From: Sitta carolinensis
Taxonomy: Eukaryota; Chordata; Aves; Passeriformes; Sittidae
Length of the DNA: 64,000 nucleotides
Assembly: GCA_032173965.1 (NCBI GenBank)
Contig: JAVUNC010000005.1
Location: 44,068,501-44,132,500, forward strand
Direction of reading: 5' to 3'
The position numbers and the translations under genes are program-made. This document shows, piece by piece, positions 54,001-64,000 of this stretch. Below the pieces are notes generated by a model, which saw nothing but the letters and a program-made list of their open reading frames with translations, had not been told where the DNA came from and made no database searches. How positions within the stretch are numbered: the stretch's first letter is position 1; every line of letters starts with the position of its first letter.

Positions 54001-57000
54001 CCTGCAGTTTTTTTCTTAGAAATATTTACTAGAATTTATGCCACTAGGTTTTCAGATGCTGTCAAGATAACATTTCTATTAACAGGTCTCTACAGACAAC
54101 TCCACTAAGGCTGATTTTCAAAGTATCCTCAGCACCTATACCCTTAAGATCAGTAGTTTAAATAAGCTTCAAATCAAACAACCAAAAATTATCCATCCCT
54201 ACATACATTTTTAGCTAATGATGCACTACTTTTCAGGAGAACTGACCAATGTCACTACACAAAACCTGCAGCAGTTATATTTTAAAATATCTTCAACGAG
54301 TTATCTAAAGTAGCACAGAACTTGGCAAATAATGTCAATCAATCCAAGGAAAACTTATCAAATAACTCCAACCAATCCAAGGATATAATCCTCAAAATGT
54401 AAGTGGGAAGATTTCACATGCTATCTTTCAAGTAAAAAAACAAAATGAACAACAAACACTGAACTAAGATACAATTCCAGTTATCAAAAGCAGCTTTGAA
54501 AATCTAATTATGCAAAGATGTAAATTTACAATTAACTTAATGCAGTATAATATCATTAAAAAAGTCAGGAATGAACATCAACTGCAGGTGTAAGATATGC
54601 TCAAATCTTCACTTGTCTTATTTTATCATAGATCACACATATTCAAAGAACAAGGTTCTCCTACTACCAAAAAAAAACACATCAATTTTATTTGTCCTCG
54701 CAATCCTAGTTTCTGAAATTGCCAGAAGACATAACACGAACACAGTTGATTCAGGAACCTATTTCAGTATTAAAATATAATATCACTACTACTCACGTGA
54801 CTAGAATTTTAAAATGCTAAACACTTGCAAGAAGGAGTGATGAGTAAAGAAAAATCTGCATGTTTTATTGCTTACATATTGAAAGCTGCATAAATGGGGG
54901 GAAGGTAGAAGAGGTTGAGAATTGACATTCATCATCTTTAGGCACCTGAGGCACTTAAGAGAAAGTTTCACACCAGTGCTGGAGACACTTTACAGTTTTC
55001 CACCACCAGTAAGAAAATTCTTGGCTCCATCCTTCAGCCAGTCTCTCTCTTCCTTCTACACCATCAACTTTGTAAGGCAGACAGGTGTGGAAATCTCTTC
55101 AGTTTGCTATTGGAACAGAAATGATTTGGAAATAAGTGCTTAATTCAACTCAAACTGCAATGCTGTAATACAAAAACAATGGTTCTGATGGGCTCCCTCC
55201 AAGCTAAATGTGGAAAGAGAGGCAGCTCTGTATTAAATCTTTCAATTACCCACTGAACCTATTTCTCTCTACTGGTTACAGAGATACACATTTTAAAAAA
55301 AAATGCACAATGCAAAATCAGTCAATCTGGCATAATTCATATTTTAGATGTGAATAGTTTATTTACTGAAAAAAAAGTTCAGGTTTTATCTACCCACAGC
55401 TAGAAACAGACGATTAAGAATATAAGTATTTTGTTAAGATGCAGCTAGAGGTGAAAATGATCACTAGCTATCCATTCATGCCCAAATTAACTTTTAACAG
55501 CGACAAACAGCTCATGACTTATATCCTTCAACTAATGTCTACCTCTTCCACTATCACAAATATTCACAAATACCAGCAAGCCGAAACTCCTATTATATAA
55601 GACCACCAGGAACAATAAAAAAAAAAGTCCCTTTTGAAGAACGCAGGTTCAGAACACTTAATTAACATCAATGAACACTTTATATTTTATGTACAAACCA
55701 TACTCAAACACACTTTAAAATACTAAGTAACTAAGCTGACTACCAGAGCATATCAAATCCATATCTTCAGAACTCATAATCTGCTTCGTATTCCTTCTAA
55801 AATACTAAAATTACATAATTCAAGAAGCAAGGCATATAACTACTGAAGAAACTAGTTACTATACACCATTATGTTGTTTCTCCTGTGCAGCCCACAACAC
55901 GGGGGAAAAAAAAAAGACTATGCTTGATAACCAAAGGCAACCTTGTGACTAAATACATTTTAAAGCTACTTTTTGGCTTATGGATCAAATATTTTTGGTT
56001 TTGAGAACTGTACTGAGGTGCATCAAAAACAAGCCTCCAAAAGACATTTAGGTTAACTGTATTCCCTGATAAACAACCCAGAATTATGAGCAGCAGGTTT
56101 AAAAATACTGTGACTTGTGCAAATGGGAACACTGTTAAGCTGTTTATCTTGTTTAATCCTGAAGGTAAATAGCATAAGCTTCAAAACATTTTGCTTCTTT
56201 GCCATAACCTACTGAATCATGTTTACAAAGGAAATGAAAAATTATGGAAAACATTACATTTCTGGAATTGCCTCTGGATTTGCTTTACCTGAGCACTGTA
56301 CAGGTCATTAATTTTTCTCCAGATCTATGTGTCTGTACTGTATTTCACTGTAAATTTCAGTGATTTAAATCCAAACTGTGGCTACAGTGATGCCAATGAT
56401 CTTATCTCTCCCAAGGTGATCAATTCTTCAGAAACAAAAGAAGAACCCAGCACAACTACACTACTAAGCCCATTTTAAAATATGAATGCTATAGTTAAGT
56501 AATTTTTTTATTGTTGCATCATCAAAATATTTTCAAACCCCTACTGTAGTTAATTTTTAGCTTATTTAGTTAATTTTTAAAATATTATTCGTAGGAAAAA
56601 AATGTAATTTTCAGTTTCCTTAAATGTATTTTGTCCAACGCTAATGATTCCCATCCCAAAAAATCCTATTTCATTTGATAACCCTCATCTCAAACATGTA
56701 CACGTATTAAAAATTAAGAATATATTTTAAAGATGTATTAGTAATTATTTCTACACTGTGACTTCTTACCCAGTACCAAAGTAAGTTTCTGAGCTGCTGT
56801 TTTACACATCATGTTTATAAGACTTTAATACAGCATGTATGATTGATATATTTAGCAGCTGAGCACCTCCTTTCCTCTCTGTACACAGGAAGTTTCCCCT
56901 CCCATCTGCTCAGGATATTTAAAAAAATAAAGAATTACAAACTGCTGGTTTTCCACTGATACTACAGAAAGTGACTGTTATTTACCTGTAAACATGAAAG

Positions 57001-58103
57001 TAAAGTTGAACCGAAACACACAATGTAACCTGCACCAGCTCCCTGACAGAGTCACAAGACTCCCACTGGTACAAAGGCAGGAATGTGGGGATGAGAGCAG
57101 CAGCCAGCAAAAGGGAAAATCACCGCAGCTTTGAGTGATAGTGCCAGAGTTATGCCAGGTTGAAGACCTCTGTTGAGCAACTAAGTCATTCACAGGCAGC
57201 AGCAGCACAAGCTTTCTCTCTTATAGTCATAGAGGAAGTCTTAAGTTTTACATTTGGGTTTCAGAGCAAACATAAATGAGGTGAATTATGAAATAGATCC
57301 ATGCTTTACAATGCTTGAACCATTTAGTACGATATTTATGACACAGCTTTAAGGCTGAATAGTGGCTAAACAGGCAACAAGCCCCCTGCACACATAGGTA
57401 CTCTACTGCTGTTTACCAGATCCTGACAAAGGGAAAGGACAGAGAAGATGCACTAACAATAAACGAGTGACAGACTGAAAAAATGCCTTTTAATTCTCTC
57501 CAGTTAAATGTATATACAGTCCCATCTTTTTTTAGTCTACAGGGAATATTTATGAACTCTACATTGAGAAACTCAACTTAATTTCAAGACATACAGAAAA
57601 CTGATGGAAATATAAAACGTAATCTATTATTTCATAACTATTTTTCCTCCTTCTATGTTCCACTAATTATATTACTGATTACTAGATTTCCAATATAAAA
57701 GCTCTCCCAAACCTCATACTGTATGCAGATCAACACTTATTATCTGTTCTGTATTATAAAACTTTACAGAAAAAATACCCACACTAAAAGCTAATATTAA
57801 TAGCGGCATATATATGATTTAGTTACCAAATGTAACTAATTTATTTTAAAAGTTAATATACTGTATTCAATCTTTTAAAGCCTGATATAAAATACTGCAT
57901 AAAGTAAACAAACAGGAAGCTGCCATTTTTCCAGGCATCCACCCAGCGTTAATGACCCATTCTTCAGTATCCATTGTTTTCCCAATTTTCTGGAGCTACG
58001 GAAATAACAGGCAATTTTCACTGACTTTCACTTCATTAGTGGCAATGTCCAACAGCTGACACTGAGCAGGTTTCCCAGGGCTTCTTCACAAACGCACTTT
58101 GAC

Positions 58104-58277
58104 GATGAGGAGCCCTCATCTCACGTGGTTACATAACAGCAACTATTTATAGGTAACCAGTTGATTCACATTATCCACTGTGAATTAAAACATTTCATGT
58201 GTTGTCACTTGATATTTCATTTTACTTCCATAATCAAAATGCCACGTAAGAGCCAAATAAAAAGTTTCAGTGACGTC
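58104..58277. promoter_or_regulatory. Candidate intronic regulatory cluster (dyad, CACGTG E-box, near-CRE)
   Basis: Within 175 bp of CpG-poor intron there is a 7-bp dyad GATGAGG-AGC-CCTCATC at 58104-58120, a palindromic E-box CACGTG at 58122-58127, a CCACGTAA word near 58240, and TGACGTC, one base short of a full CRE, at 58271-58277. The clustering of retained CpG words is the only evidence. No enhancer activity can be inferred from sequence alone. Confidence 0.25.
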
Positions 58278-61200
58278 TGTCTCCAGCATCAACAACATAC
58301 CACATGAAGTATTTAATCTTATCAAGAGAACCAGACGTTAGTTTCACAAGATTGGTCCTCTATAAATATATGCTGAGCAACAGTTGTTTTCATTGCTTAA
58401 TCTCCTGCTCTGTCAATATCTATTACTATGCATATAACTAACTCCTAAAAACACTGAAAGAAACCTCAGTTGTGCTAAAATCACGTTATTTCTCACTGTT
58501 GTGAGACATACTGAGGTACATGACCGGCATTTCTACTCCACAAAGAGCCCGACCAACTTTTACAATTCTTACCTCACGACTTCAGTGACAGCTGTTAAAC
58601 ACCTTCATGTTCTCTTAGGAAACGTCTCAAGAGAACCACACACAACTATCAGCTGGTTTACTTATGAATACAGCAGTATTTCATGAACATCAACCTACTC
58701 TAAGAAAATGAAATGCTTACATTTTCTTCAGCTTTTCTAACGGGCTAATGGTTTTCTTAGAATACAATTTCATCCTAAAATACACCTAATTGTAATAGTT
58801 GGTGACAGCATGGGCTCTCCTCATCACAAACTTTGGCCTTTCTTATCAATCATATTCATTGATTGTGTTAATTTGTGTCAACTTCTTTACAGTTTTTAAA
58901 ACTGGCTTCTTTATATTTTTTGTAAACTAACCTATAAACTGTAACTTTTTAATCCAAACAGTTTTCTCTCAATTACAGGACAATGGTTTTGCTGATGACT
59001 AATATTTTTGATAATTCTTAGAAATCTATATTTTGCAAAGCTATTTACTTCAGAGAACACAAATTAACTGTAAACCTCATGAAACGTTAACTTTAATGAC
59101 CGCTGCATAAAAATACCTTGCACATACCTGAACAACACCTAAACAAAGGTACTTCCATATCACAAGAACAGGAAGTCAGAAATACTTGGGAAAAGACATT
59201 TCTGAAAGACTATACAGGTTATGACAGTTGACGATGATATTACTGTCTCGGTAGAGCTACATGCCTGCAAAATGCTCTAATCCAGGAAGCAAAGAAGAGA
59301 ATGTCATGATTATGACAACTTCAAGACAAACTGAAAGCATCCAAGTATCCTTAGTGAAGCACACAAAATGCAGATGTTAAAAATCAGACTGTTGCGAAAT
59401 TCTACCTTATCTTTAAAAACAACAGCAGTCAGAGAAGGGAGTACAATTACGAAGTACAGATAATAATTAAATGAAATATGAATAGAGGGAAAAGAGCAAC
59501 ATTCACTTGCGAAAAATACCTAAGAACTTCAACCTAAAATCAAAGATAGGCAAGAACTGTAGCTAGAAGTGCAATTGAAAGACACGTCATTTCTATGTTC
59601 TGGTATAATAACACAGCCCTGATCATCATAATATCCGCAAAACTAGTTGTTCCAGAGAAGATAAATAAAAGAAAACAAAAAGGTCATAATCAAAACATAA
59701 GATACATCTGTCCTCCAGCTTACTGCATTTTCAACTTATTACTGAAATAAGCAAGCAGAAAATTGTCCTGAAATTCAGAGCAGCTTTTCAATGTTTAATT
59801 AAAAATGTTATAAACTTCGTACTTTTCATTCTTCTTAAAATCATTTTGCCTAATTCTGTCTTACTACATGAAAAATTAAAACGTGACTCAACAGCGGTTT
59901 CTTCTGCTGCTGCATTGACAATGCTTCTCTATTATATTTCTTTTTTTTCCTACATTGGTGCTTAGATTTAGCACCCCTGATAAACTGATGGCTCCTAGTG
60001 AATGAAATTTCTAATCCTTTAAAAGCAAGCACTACACCACAAAAGCCCAAACATGCCAGTAGAGCACTGGTACAATGATTCTCAGTATCAATGTGTCTGT
60101 GGTATTTTTTACACAGCCAGGTATAGGGTATAATCCTCTCCAAGGATGTGGCTAAAGCTTTACTATCCAAGGACTGATGTATCAAAAGCTGGTCCAATGC
60201 AAATTATCTGATTTACGCACCCATTATTGTAATTGTTTTCCATATAACGGGATCACAGAACTAAAGAACTCTTTTTTCTCCCTGTCCCAATGTTCTTGTG
60301 CTCCAAGTTGGCAAATCAGCTCAACTACAGGTCTTGCTTATTCCTCGTGACTATCAGTGGTTTAAATTACTGTTTGTATATGTTCTAATTAGCCAGTACT
60401 ACTAAACTCTTGACAGTTGACATCACTGGTAAAGTAAGTTCAGGAAACCAACAATCCATCAAGTTAGTAAAGAATGACTATCTATGAATTTGTATTCAAC
60501 ACAGAATTATAAAAAGTCGTTTTTCCAAACAAGCATAAATTTTCACTCTTCTTCAGATAAAAGCTGTCAAAAGCGCGTCGTGACTATTACACAGGAAAAA
60601 AACCCCATCCCACACTACTGGTGGGTGTTCCTGGAGAAAGCCCTGTTTCAAGGGGAAAAATGTTACCAGGGCCCAAAAGGAAAAAATAACAGGATATAAA
60701 ATATTCAGAAAGTTTTAAAAGCCCCTTAGGCCTACACTTATTTCTTTAAAGCAAATTATTGTCTGGTGATTAAAATATGTAAATACAAAATGTTTTTACC
60801 TCTATCATCCAAGTTGCTACATCAATATGTGAACAGGCACAAAAAAACCTCCCAAATACTAGTTATTACACTCAGAAGGCAAAGGCCATTGCTATAATTA
60901 TGTGCACTGCAAAATAAGACAGTGATTCTAACAATACACTAGTTTAGTTTATTCTTTAGATATGAACCATAACTGTCAAGTAAACATCTGGCATTTTAAA
61001 AGCATTTTTACATGCTAAAGTTGTAGTGAATTATATAAAATTCTGAATGCCACTGATTACAGTGGTGTCCAGCTGCCTCAACAGCTATACAAGGCTTGCT
61101 GCAGAAATTAAAAAAAGCATGCAGCTAAAAAGTTAAGATATCTGTACTTAAGAACTATAAGCAACATTTAGGGAGTTTATGGTGGAAAAGCTTTATAATT

Positions 61201-62588
61201 ATTGAGCTTGATTTTCAGATATGATCTTGTCCATTTTCACATCACACCATATAATGCATTCAATAAATACACAACCAGTATATACAACATTTTAAAATAC
61301 AGCTCATTAGCTTTGTTGGACAAAAAACAGAAACAGATTTGTACATGGAATATCAACAGCTTCCACTTAACATGAAAAGAGAGGCAAGGGCAAACTCGTG
61401 GAAAGATTTTAATTAGACTATTACTGAACCAGACTTCAACAAAGCCTTTCCCAACTGCAGTTTTTAGTTACAATTACTCAAATATACTGCTGGACAGAAA
61501 CTTATAAAGATGAGTAAAATATTATTTTCTTTTCCTATCAGCAGGCAGTCATTTTAAAAATTACAAGATTTGTATGTTACTAGGCCATTCAAAAAATTCT
61601 GCATAGTTTTACTGTAAGAGCTCCACATCATAAGACTAACACATGCAGACTGGGCACCTTAACATCCTTGTCTTAAGCTATACCATATTTACACACTGCA
61701 GTGTTAGGCAGAAACTGAAGACAGAGCCATTCAGGGAAAATACATTGTCATATCTGTTTATCAATTTAAATTATATTTGCAATCAGAAATCAGGTATTTC
61801 ACTACACGCTAGTGGCATTTTATATATTAAAAAGGTCAATTAATGCACTTCATTCTTAGCTAAGCTTAAAATAAATGACTCCCCACATTCAAACTGTAAT
61901 TTGGTTCAGACAACATGGGCTTTAATTTGCAAACTCTTCAGTACGGATGTAGGCAGAACCCACCTCATGATTTGTGTAAAGCTCCATCCTGGGTAAACAC
62001 ACAGACACCACAGCATGATATGCAAATGCAAGGTACAAACCTCACTATGTTATCCTTCTCAAAGATTTTTATAAGTCAGACTCATTATTGTCAAAGTAGT
62101 ATTTAAATAATGCCAGAAAAAAAAAATGCTTTCATCTTCCCAATTTAAGTGGCCCTTTTAATGCCAAGTTAACATTATAATGGTTTATCTATGCTGGAGA
62201 ATTAAGTTTGTTCTTTCAAGCACAAACAATTTTAAAGGAAAATTTTCACCATGTATTGAAACATGTGATTTTATGTTTTCGTATCTGTTACTTGTACATT
62301 AATTATCCAAAACAAGCCTCTCTCATGTCACTGAAGTGCAGATGTAAATAACAAGAGCTGTGTGAGAATATACAGAATTCTAATAACAAAGCAATATGGC
62401 AATTTCTTTAATATCTTAAGCACATAAAATACCAGATCACCTACTTCCTTTTTTTCCCAGTTCTAATAAGAAAAACAAATTTGAATTTGGTACTAAGTCT
62501 AATTTCATAAACGTTTTCTTCTGTCCCCCATCTTCCCAGTATTTAACCTTTGGTGATACAATTTCCAGTTCAATTAATACAATAAAAA

Positions 62589-62603
62589 GGGGGGGGGGGG
62601 GGG
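62589..62603. repeat. G15 homopolymer
   Basis: Fifteen consecutive G, about 1.1 kb downstream (in transcription direction) of the exon 1 donor. In the transcript it is a C-tract. Confidence 0.85.
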
Positions 62604-62723
62604 AGAAGTAATGGAAGAATGTCAAACCAGGCTTACTCTTCTGTCTATACCGTGATACCTACAAGAATGTTGCTATTGATCTTCTGTTAAATTACAAAAG
62701 AACATAAATTATTCACCAAAATT

Positions 62724-62740
62724 AAAAAAAAAAAAAAAAA
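62724..62740. repeat. A17 homopolymer
   Basis: Seventeen consecutive A in intron 1. No retroelement body lies next to it. Confidence 0.85.
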
Positions 62741-63215
62741 GGAAATGTATGCTTTTTAAACTACTGAGTTTGGATTATAAAACAGCTCCGTTTTGCTCAT
62801 AGAACCCAGAACAATGCTAACAACCATTCGCAAAGTGCCAAAGACAGCAATGAGTTTAAAACAACTAGAGCCAGCTACCAAAATTGTTGCAGGAGAGACA
62901 AAGGGGATCAAGGTCAGCATTCTTCTAACGCAACAGCTAATCCACTCATATGAACATGGTATTGGCCCTGGTGGGCGTGATAAATTTGCAAGAAAAATAA
63001 AATATACATGATCCCACCTGATTTCTCCCGTCCTTTCGAGAGAACCATTTTGCTCTCACTGGTCTCAAGCCATTACATATGTCTGGGAGGAAGGAGTTCA
63101 CAGAAGTTCGGGGTCAAGACAATGTTCACGTATCCTGTCACTCTCTTACTCAAAGCTCAGAGCAGAAGAACTCTTATGCCACGCACTGAAACCTACATAT
63201 TTTGGGTGTTCGGCT

Positions 63216-63229
63216 GGGGGGGGGGGGGG
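63216..63229. repeat. G14 homopolymer at the CpG island shoulder
   Basis: Fourteen consecutive G at the point where intron 1 changes from AT-rich to CpG-rich. Confidence 0.85.
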
Positions 63230-63793
63230 ACCTGCAATAGGAGCGATGTGTCATACGTGCGGAGGCTGCGAGGAGAAGAGCTGTCAGGAGAACGCTGCCT
63301 CGCTTGAAGAGGAGGAGGCGGTGGGGAAAGGACGGTGACGAATGCAGGATCACCAAAAAATCCGGCAGTGCTCAGGGGCTGCCATCCCCGGCTCACCCCT
63401 CAGGCCCAGCTCCGCTCGGCTCCCCTGGCAGCGGGCTCAGCCTCCTGGAGCTGCCCCCCAGCCCCTGCGGAGCCGCTCCCAGCCGCCCCCGGGCAGCGGA
63501 AATCCCCCGCAGCCGGCCCGACCCTGCCCGGGGGCGACGAGCGGCGCTCCCCGCGCCCGGGGCTCCCCGGGCAGCCCCCGGCCCAATCGCGGGGCGCTCT
63601 CCCACGACCACCATCACTTCCCCCTGCTCCGGGGCCGCGCTGTCACCTCACTCTCCGCGACGTCCCAAGCACCGCAGGCCGAGAGCCAACACCCCGCCGC
63701 GAGCCGGACCCGCACCCCTGGGCCGGGAGACAATGAGCAGCCACAACTCACCAGCAGCGCCGAAGCTTCGCGGGTCTGCGGGCGGTTCCTTTG

Positions 63794-63817
63794 CCCCTTC
63801 TCCTTCCCCTTCTCCTC
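63794..63817. repeat. 12-bp tandem repeat, CCCCTTCTCCTT x2
   Basis: Two adjacent units, identical except at the last base. In the transcript this is a purine-only GAAGG-type stretch in the 5' UTR. Confidence 0.75.
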
Positions 63818-63909
63818 CGCCTAGGAGCGACCGCCGGGCGCCGAACCCCCCTCCCCTCGCCGCCCGAGAGCCTTCGCCTCCGCCGGCCGCGCTCCCTCCC
63901 CGAGGAAAG

Positions 63910-63933
63910 TCACTTTATTCCCCGCTCCAACAT
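63910..63933 (-). CDS. Upstream ORF in CDK17 exon 1 (MLERGIK)
   Basis: On the minus strand ATG at 63933-63931 is followed by TTG GAG CGG GGA ATA AAG and TGA at 63912-63910, giving seven residues. The context GCAGCCATGT has G at -3 but T at +4, so initiation would be moderate. It ends well before the main start. If transcription begins upstream of 63933, ribosomes would meet this uORF first, and it could lower CDK17 translation or limit it to reinitiation. No peptide function is implied. Confidence 0.5.
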   Translation of the reverse strand: MLERGIK

Positions 63934-63956
63934 GGCTGCTCCCCCCGTCGCCGCCG

Positions 63957-63971
63957 CAGCAGCAGCAGCAG
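63957..63971. repeat. CAG5 (CTG5 in the transcript) triplet run
   Basis: Five CAG units on the plus strand, preceded by CCGCCG. On the minus strand this is a CTG/CGG-rich stretch in the 5' UTR or promoter. It is short, within the normal range for GC-rich leaders. Confidence 0.8.
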
Positions 63972-64000
63972 CTTTCTCCTCGCCGCGGCTCCCCGCCGCC

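Larger units (their letters stand above)
45071..63379 (-). other. CDK17: CDK17 intron 1, promoter-proximal 18 kb
   Basis: AT-rich intronic DNA with no gene or interspersed repeat I can recognise. It contains a 23-bp tandem duplication at 51042-51084, a GC-rich unexplained block at about 51284-51480, a cluster of CpG-containing regulatory words at 58104-58277, G15 (62589-62603), A17 (62724-62740) and G14 (63216-63229) tracts. CpG density rises from about 63240. Confidence 0.8.
1..64000 (-). other. CDK17: CDK17 gene body, 5' part (exon 1 to intron 4, truncated on the left)
   Basis: The window is spanned by one minus-strand transcription unit. CDK17 is a PCTAIRE-subfamily Ser/Thr kinase of the CDK group. 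Family knowledge: members are cytoplasmic or membrane-associated, are enriched in postmitotic cells including neurons, and the related CDK16 is activated by cyclin Y. Three coding exons join in frame to give an N-terminus starting MKKFKRRLSLTLRG and ending HRRISME, which I recognise as CDK17 rather than CDK16 or CDK18. A noncoding first exon lies in the CpG island at the right edge. Only residues 1-139 of a protein usually about 523 residues long are encoded here. No PCTAIRE helix, HRDLKPQN or DFG motif is present, so the catalytic exons lie beyond position 1. The transcription start may lie at or beyond position 64000. Confidence 0.93.
63380..64000 (-). promoter_or_regulatory. CDK17: CpG island / TATA-less CDK17 promoter region and first exon
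   Basis: Composition switches abruptly from AT-rich to very GC-rich with frequent CpG, and this continues to the window edge. The island covers exon 1 and the start of intron 1. GC-box words (GGGGGCGG on the minus strand near 63484-63491) and a YY1-like element in exon 1 are present, and I see no TATA box. This is typical of a broadly expressed vertebrate gene. The upstream part of the promoter is probably beyond position 64000. Large open frames on both strands here reflect GC richness and are not genes. Confidence 0.85.
63752..64000 (-). other. CDK17: CDK17 exon 1, noncoding 5' UTR (start open)
   Basis: On the minus strand a strong donor, GGCGCTGCTG then GTGAGT, places the exon end at 63752 with GT at 63751/63750. 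The exon then splices to 27158. Its 5' end is not determinable, and it may extend past the edge. The exon is GC-rich and holds a short uORF, a YY1-like GCCATGTT, an AATAAA hexamer, purine-rich tandem units (63794-63817) and a CTG5 run (63957-63971). No in-frame ATG extends the main protein, because exon 1 and the 31-base leader of exon 2 separate it from the MKKF start. The donor choice is inferred from consensus and position, not from transcript data. Confidence 0.75.

Noticed and set aside
54340..54395. Imperfect repeat of an AATCCAAGGA-type word
   Set aside because: Too short and diverged to call a tandem repeat with confidence.
63335..63824. 133- and 160-codon plus-strand frames in the CpG island
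   Set aside because: Pro/Ala/Arg/Ser-rich translations in two overlapping frames are the usual product of stop-poor GC-rich DNA. There is no motif or splice structure to support a divergent gene.

Overview
This window is vertebrate nuclear DNA and most likely avian. The introns are AT-rich and CpG-poor, one dense CpG island sits at the right edge, and all four recognisable interspersed repeats are CR1-type LINE fragments of the bird kind. The bird call rests on CR1 sequence style and the lack of mammalian SINEs. Turtles and crocodilians also carry CR1, so it is strong but not absolute. I cannot name the species.

The whole window is the 5' part of one gene on the minus strand: CDK17 (PCTAIRE-2, PCTK2), a PCTAIRE-family cyclin-dependent kinase. 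Right to left: CpG-island promoter and noncoding exon 1 (63752 to at least 64000, donor at 63751/63750); a 36.6 kb intron 1; exon 2 with the start codon (27010-27158, ATG at 27127-27125); a 13.0 kb intron 2; exon 3 (13804-13968); a 6.2 kb intron 3; exon 4 (7514-7647); and intron 4, which runs off the left edge. All boundaries in the window obey GT/AG, and the reading frame is continuous across them. Together the exons encode residues 1-139, the regulatory N-terminal extension. The kinase domain exons are not in this window and should lie to the left.

Exon 1 carries a seven-residue upstream ORF (63933-63910) whose start codon lies in a YY1-like GCCATGTT element. It also contains an AATAAA hexamer, two C-rich/G-rich blocks and a short CAG/CTG run.

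The introns hold CR1 fragments (one in intron 3, three in intron 1, in both orientations), homopolymer tracts and a few short tandem duplications. The one intronic segment that looks protein-coding but is not CDK17 is on the plus strand of intron 3 (12999-13165). It has a good splice acceptor, about 54 protein-like codons, and a stop codon that overlaps a poly(A) signal. I could not identify it. I saw no tRNA or rRNA genes, CRISPR arrays, endogenous retrovirus genes or bacterial-type systems.
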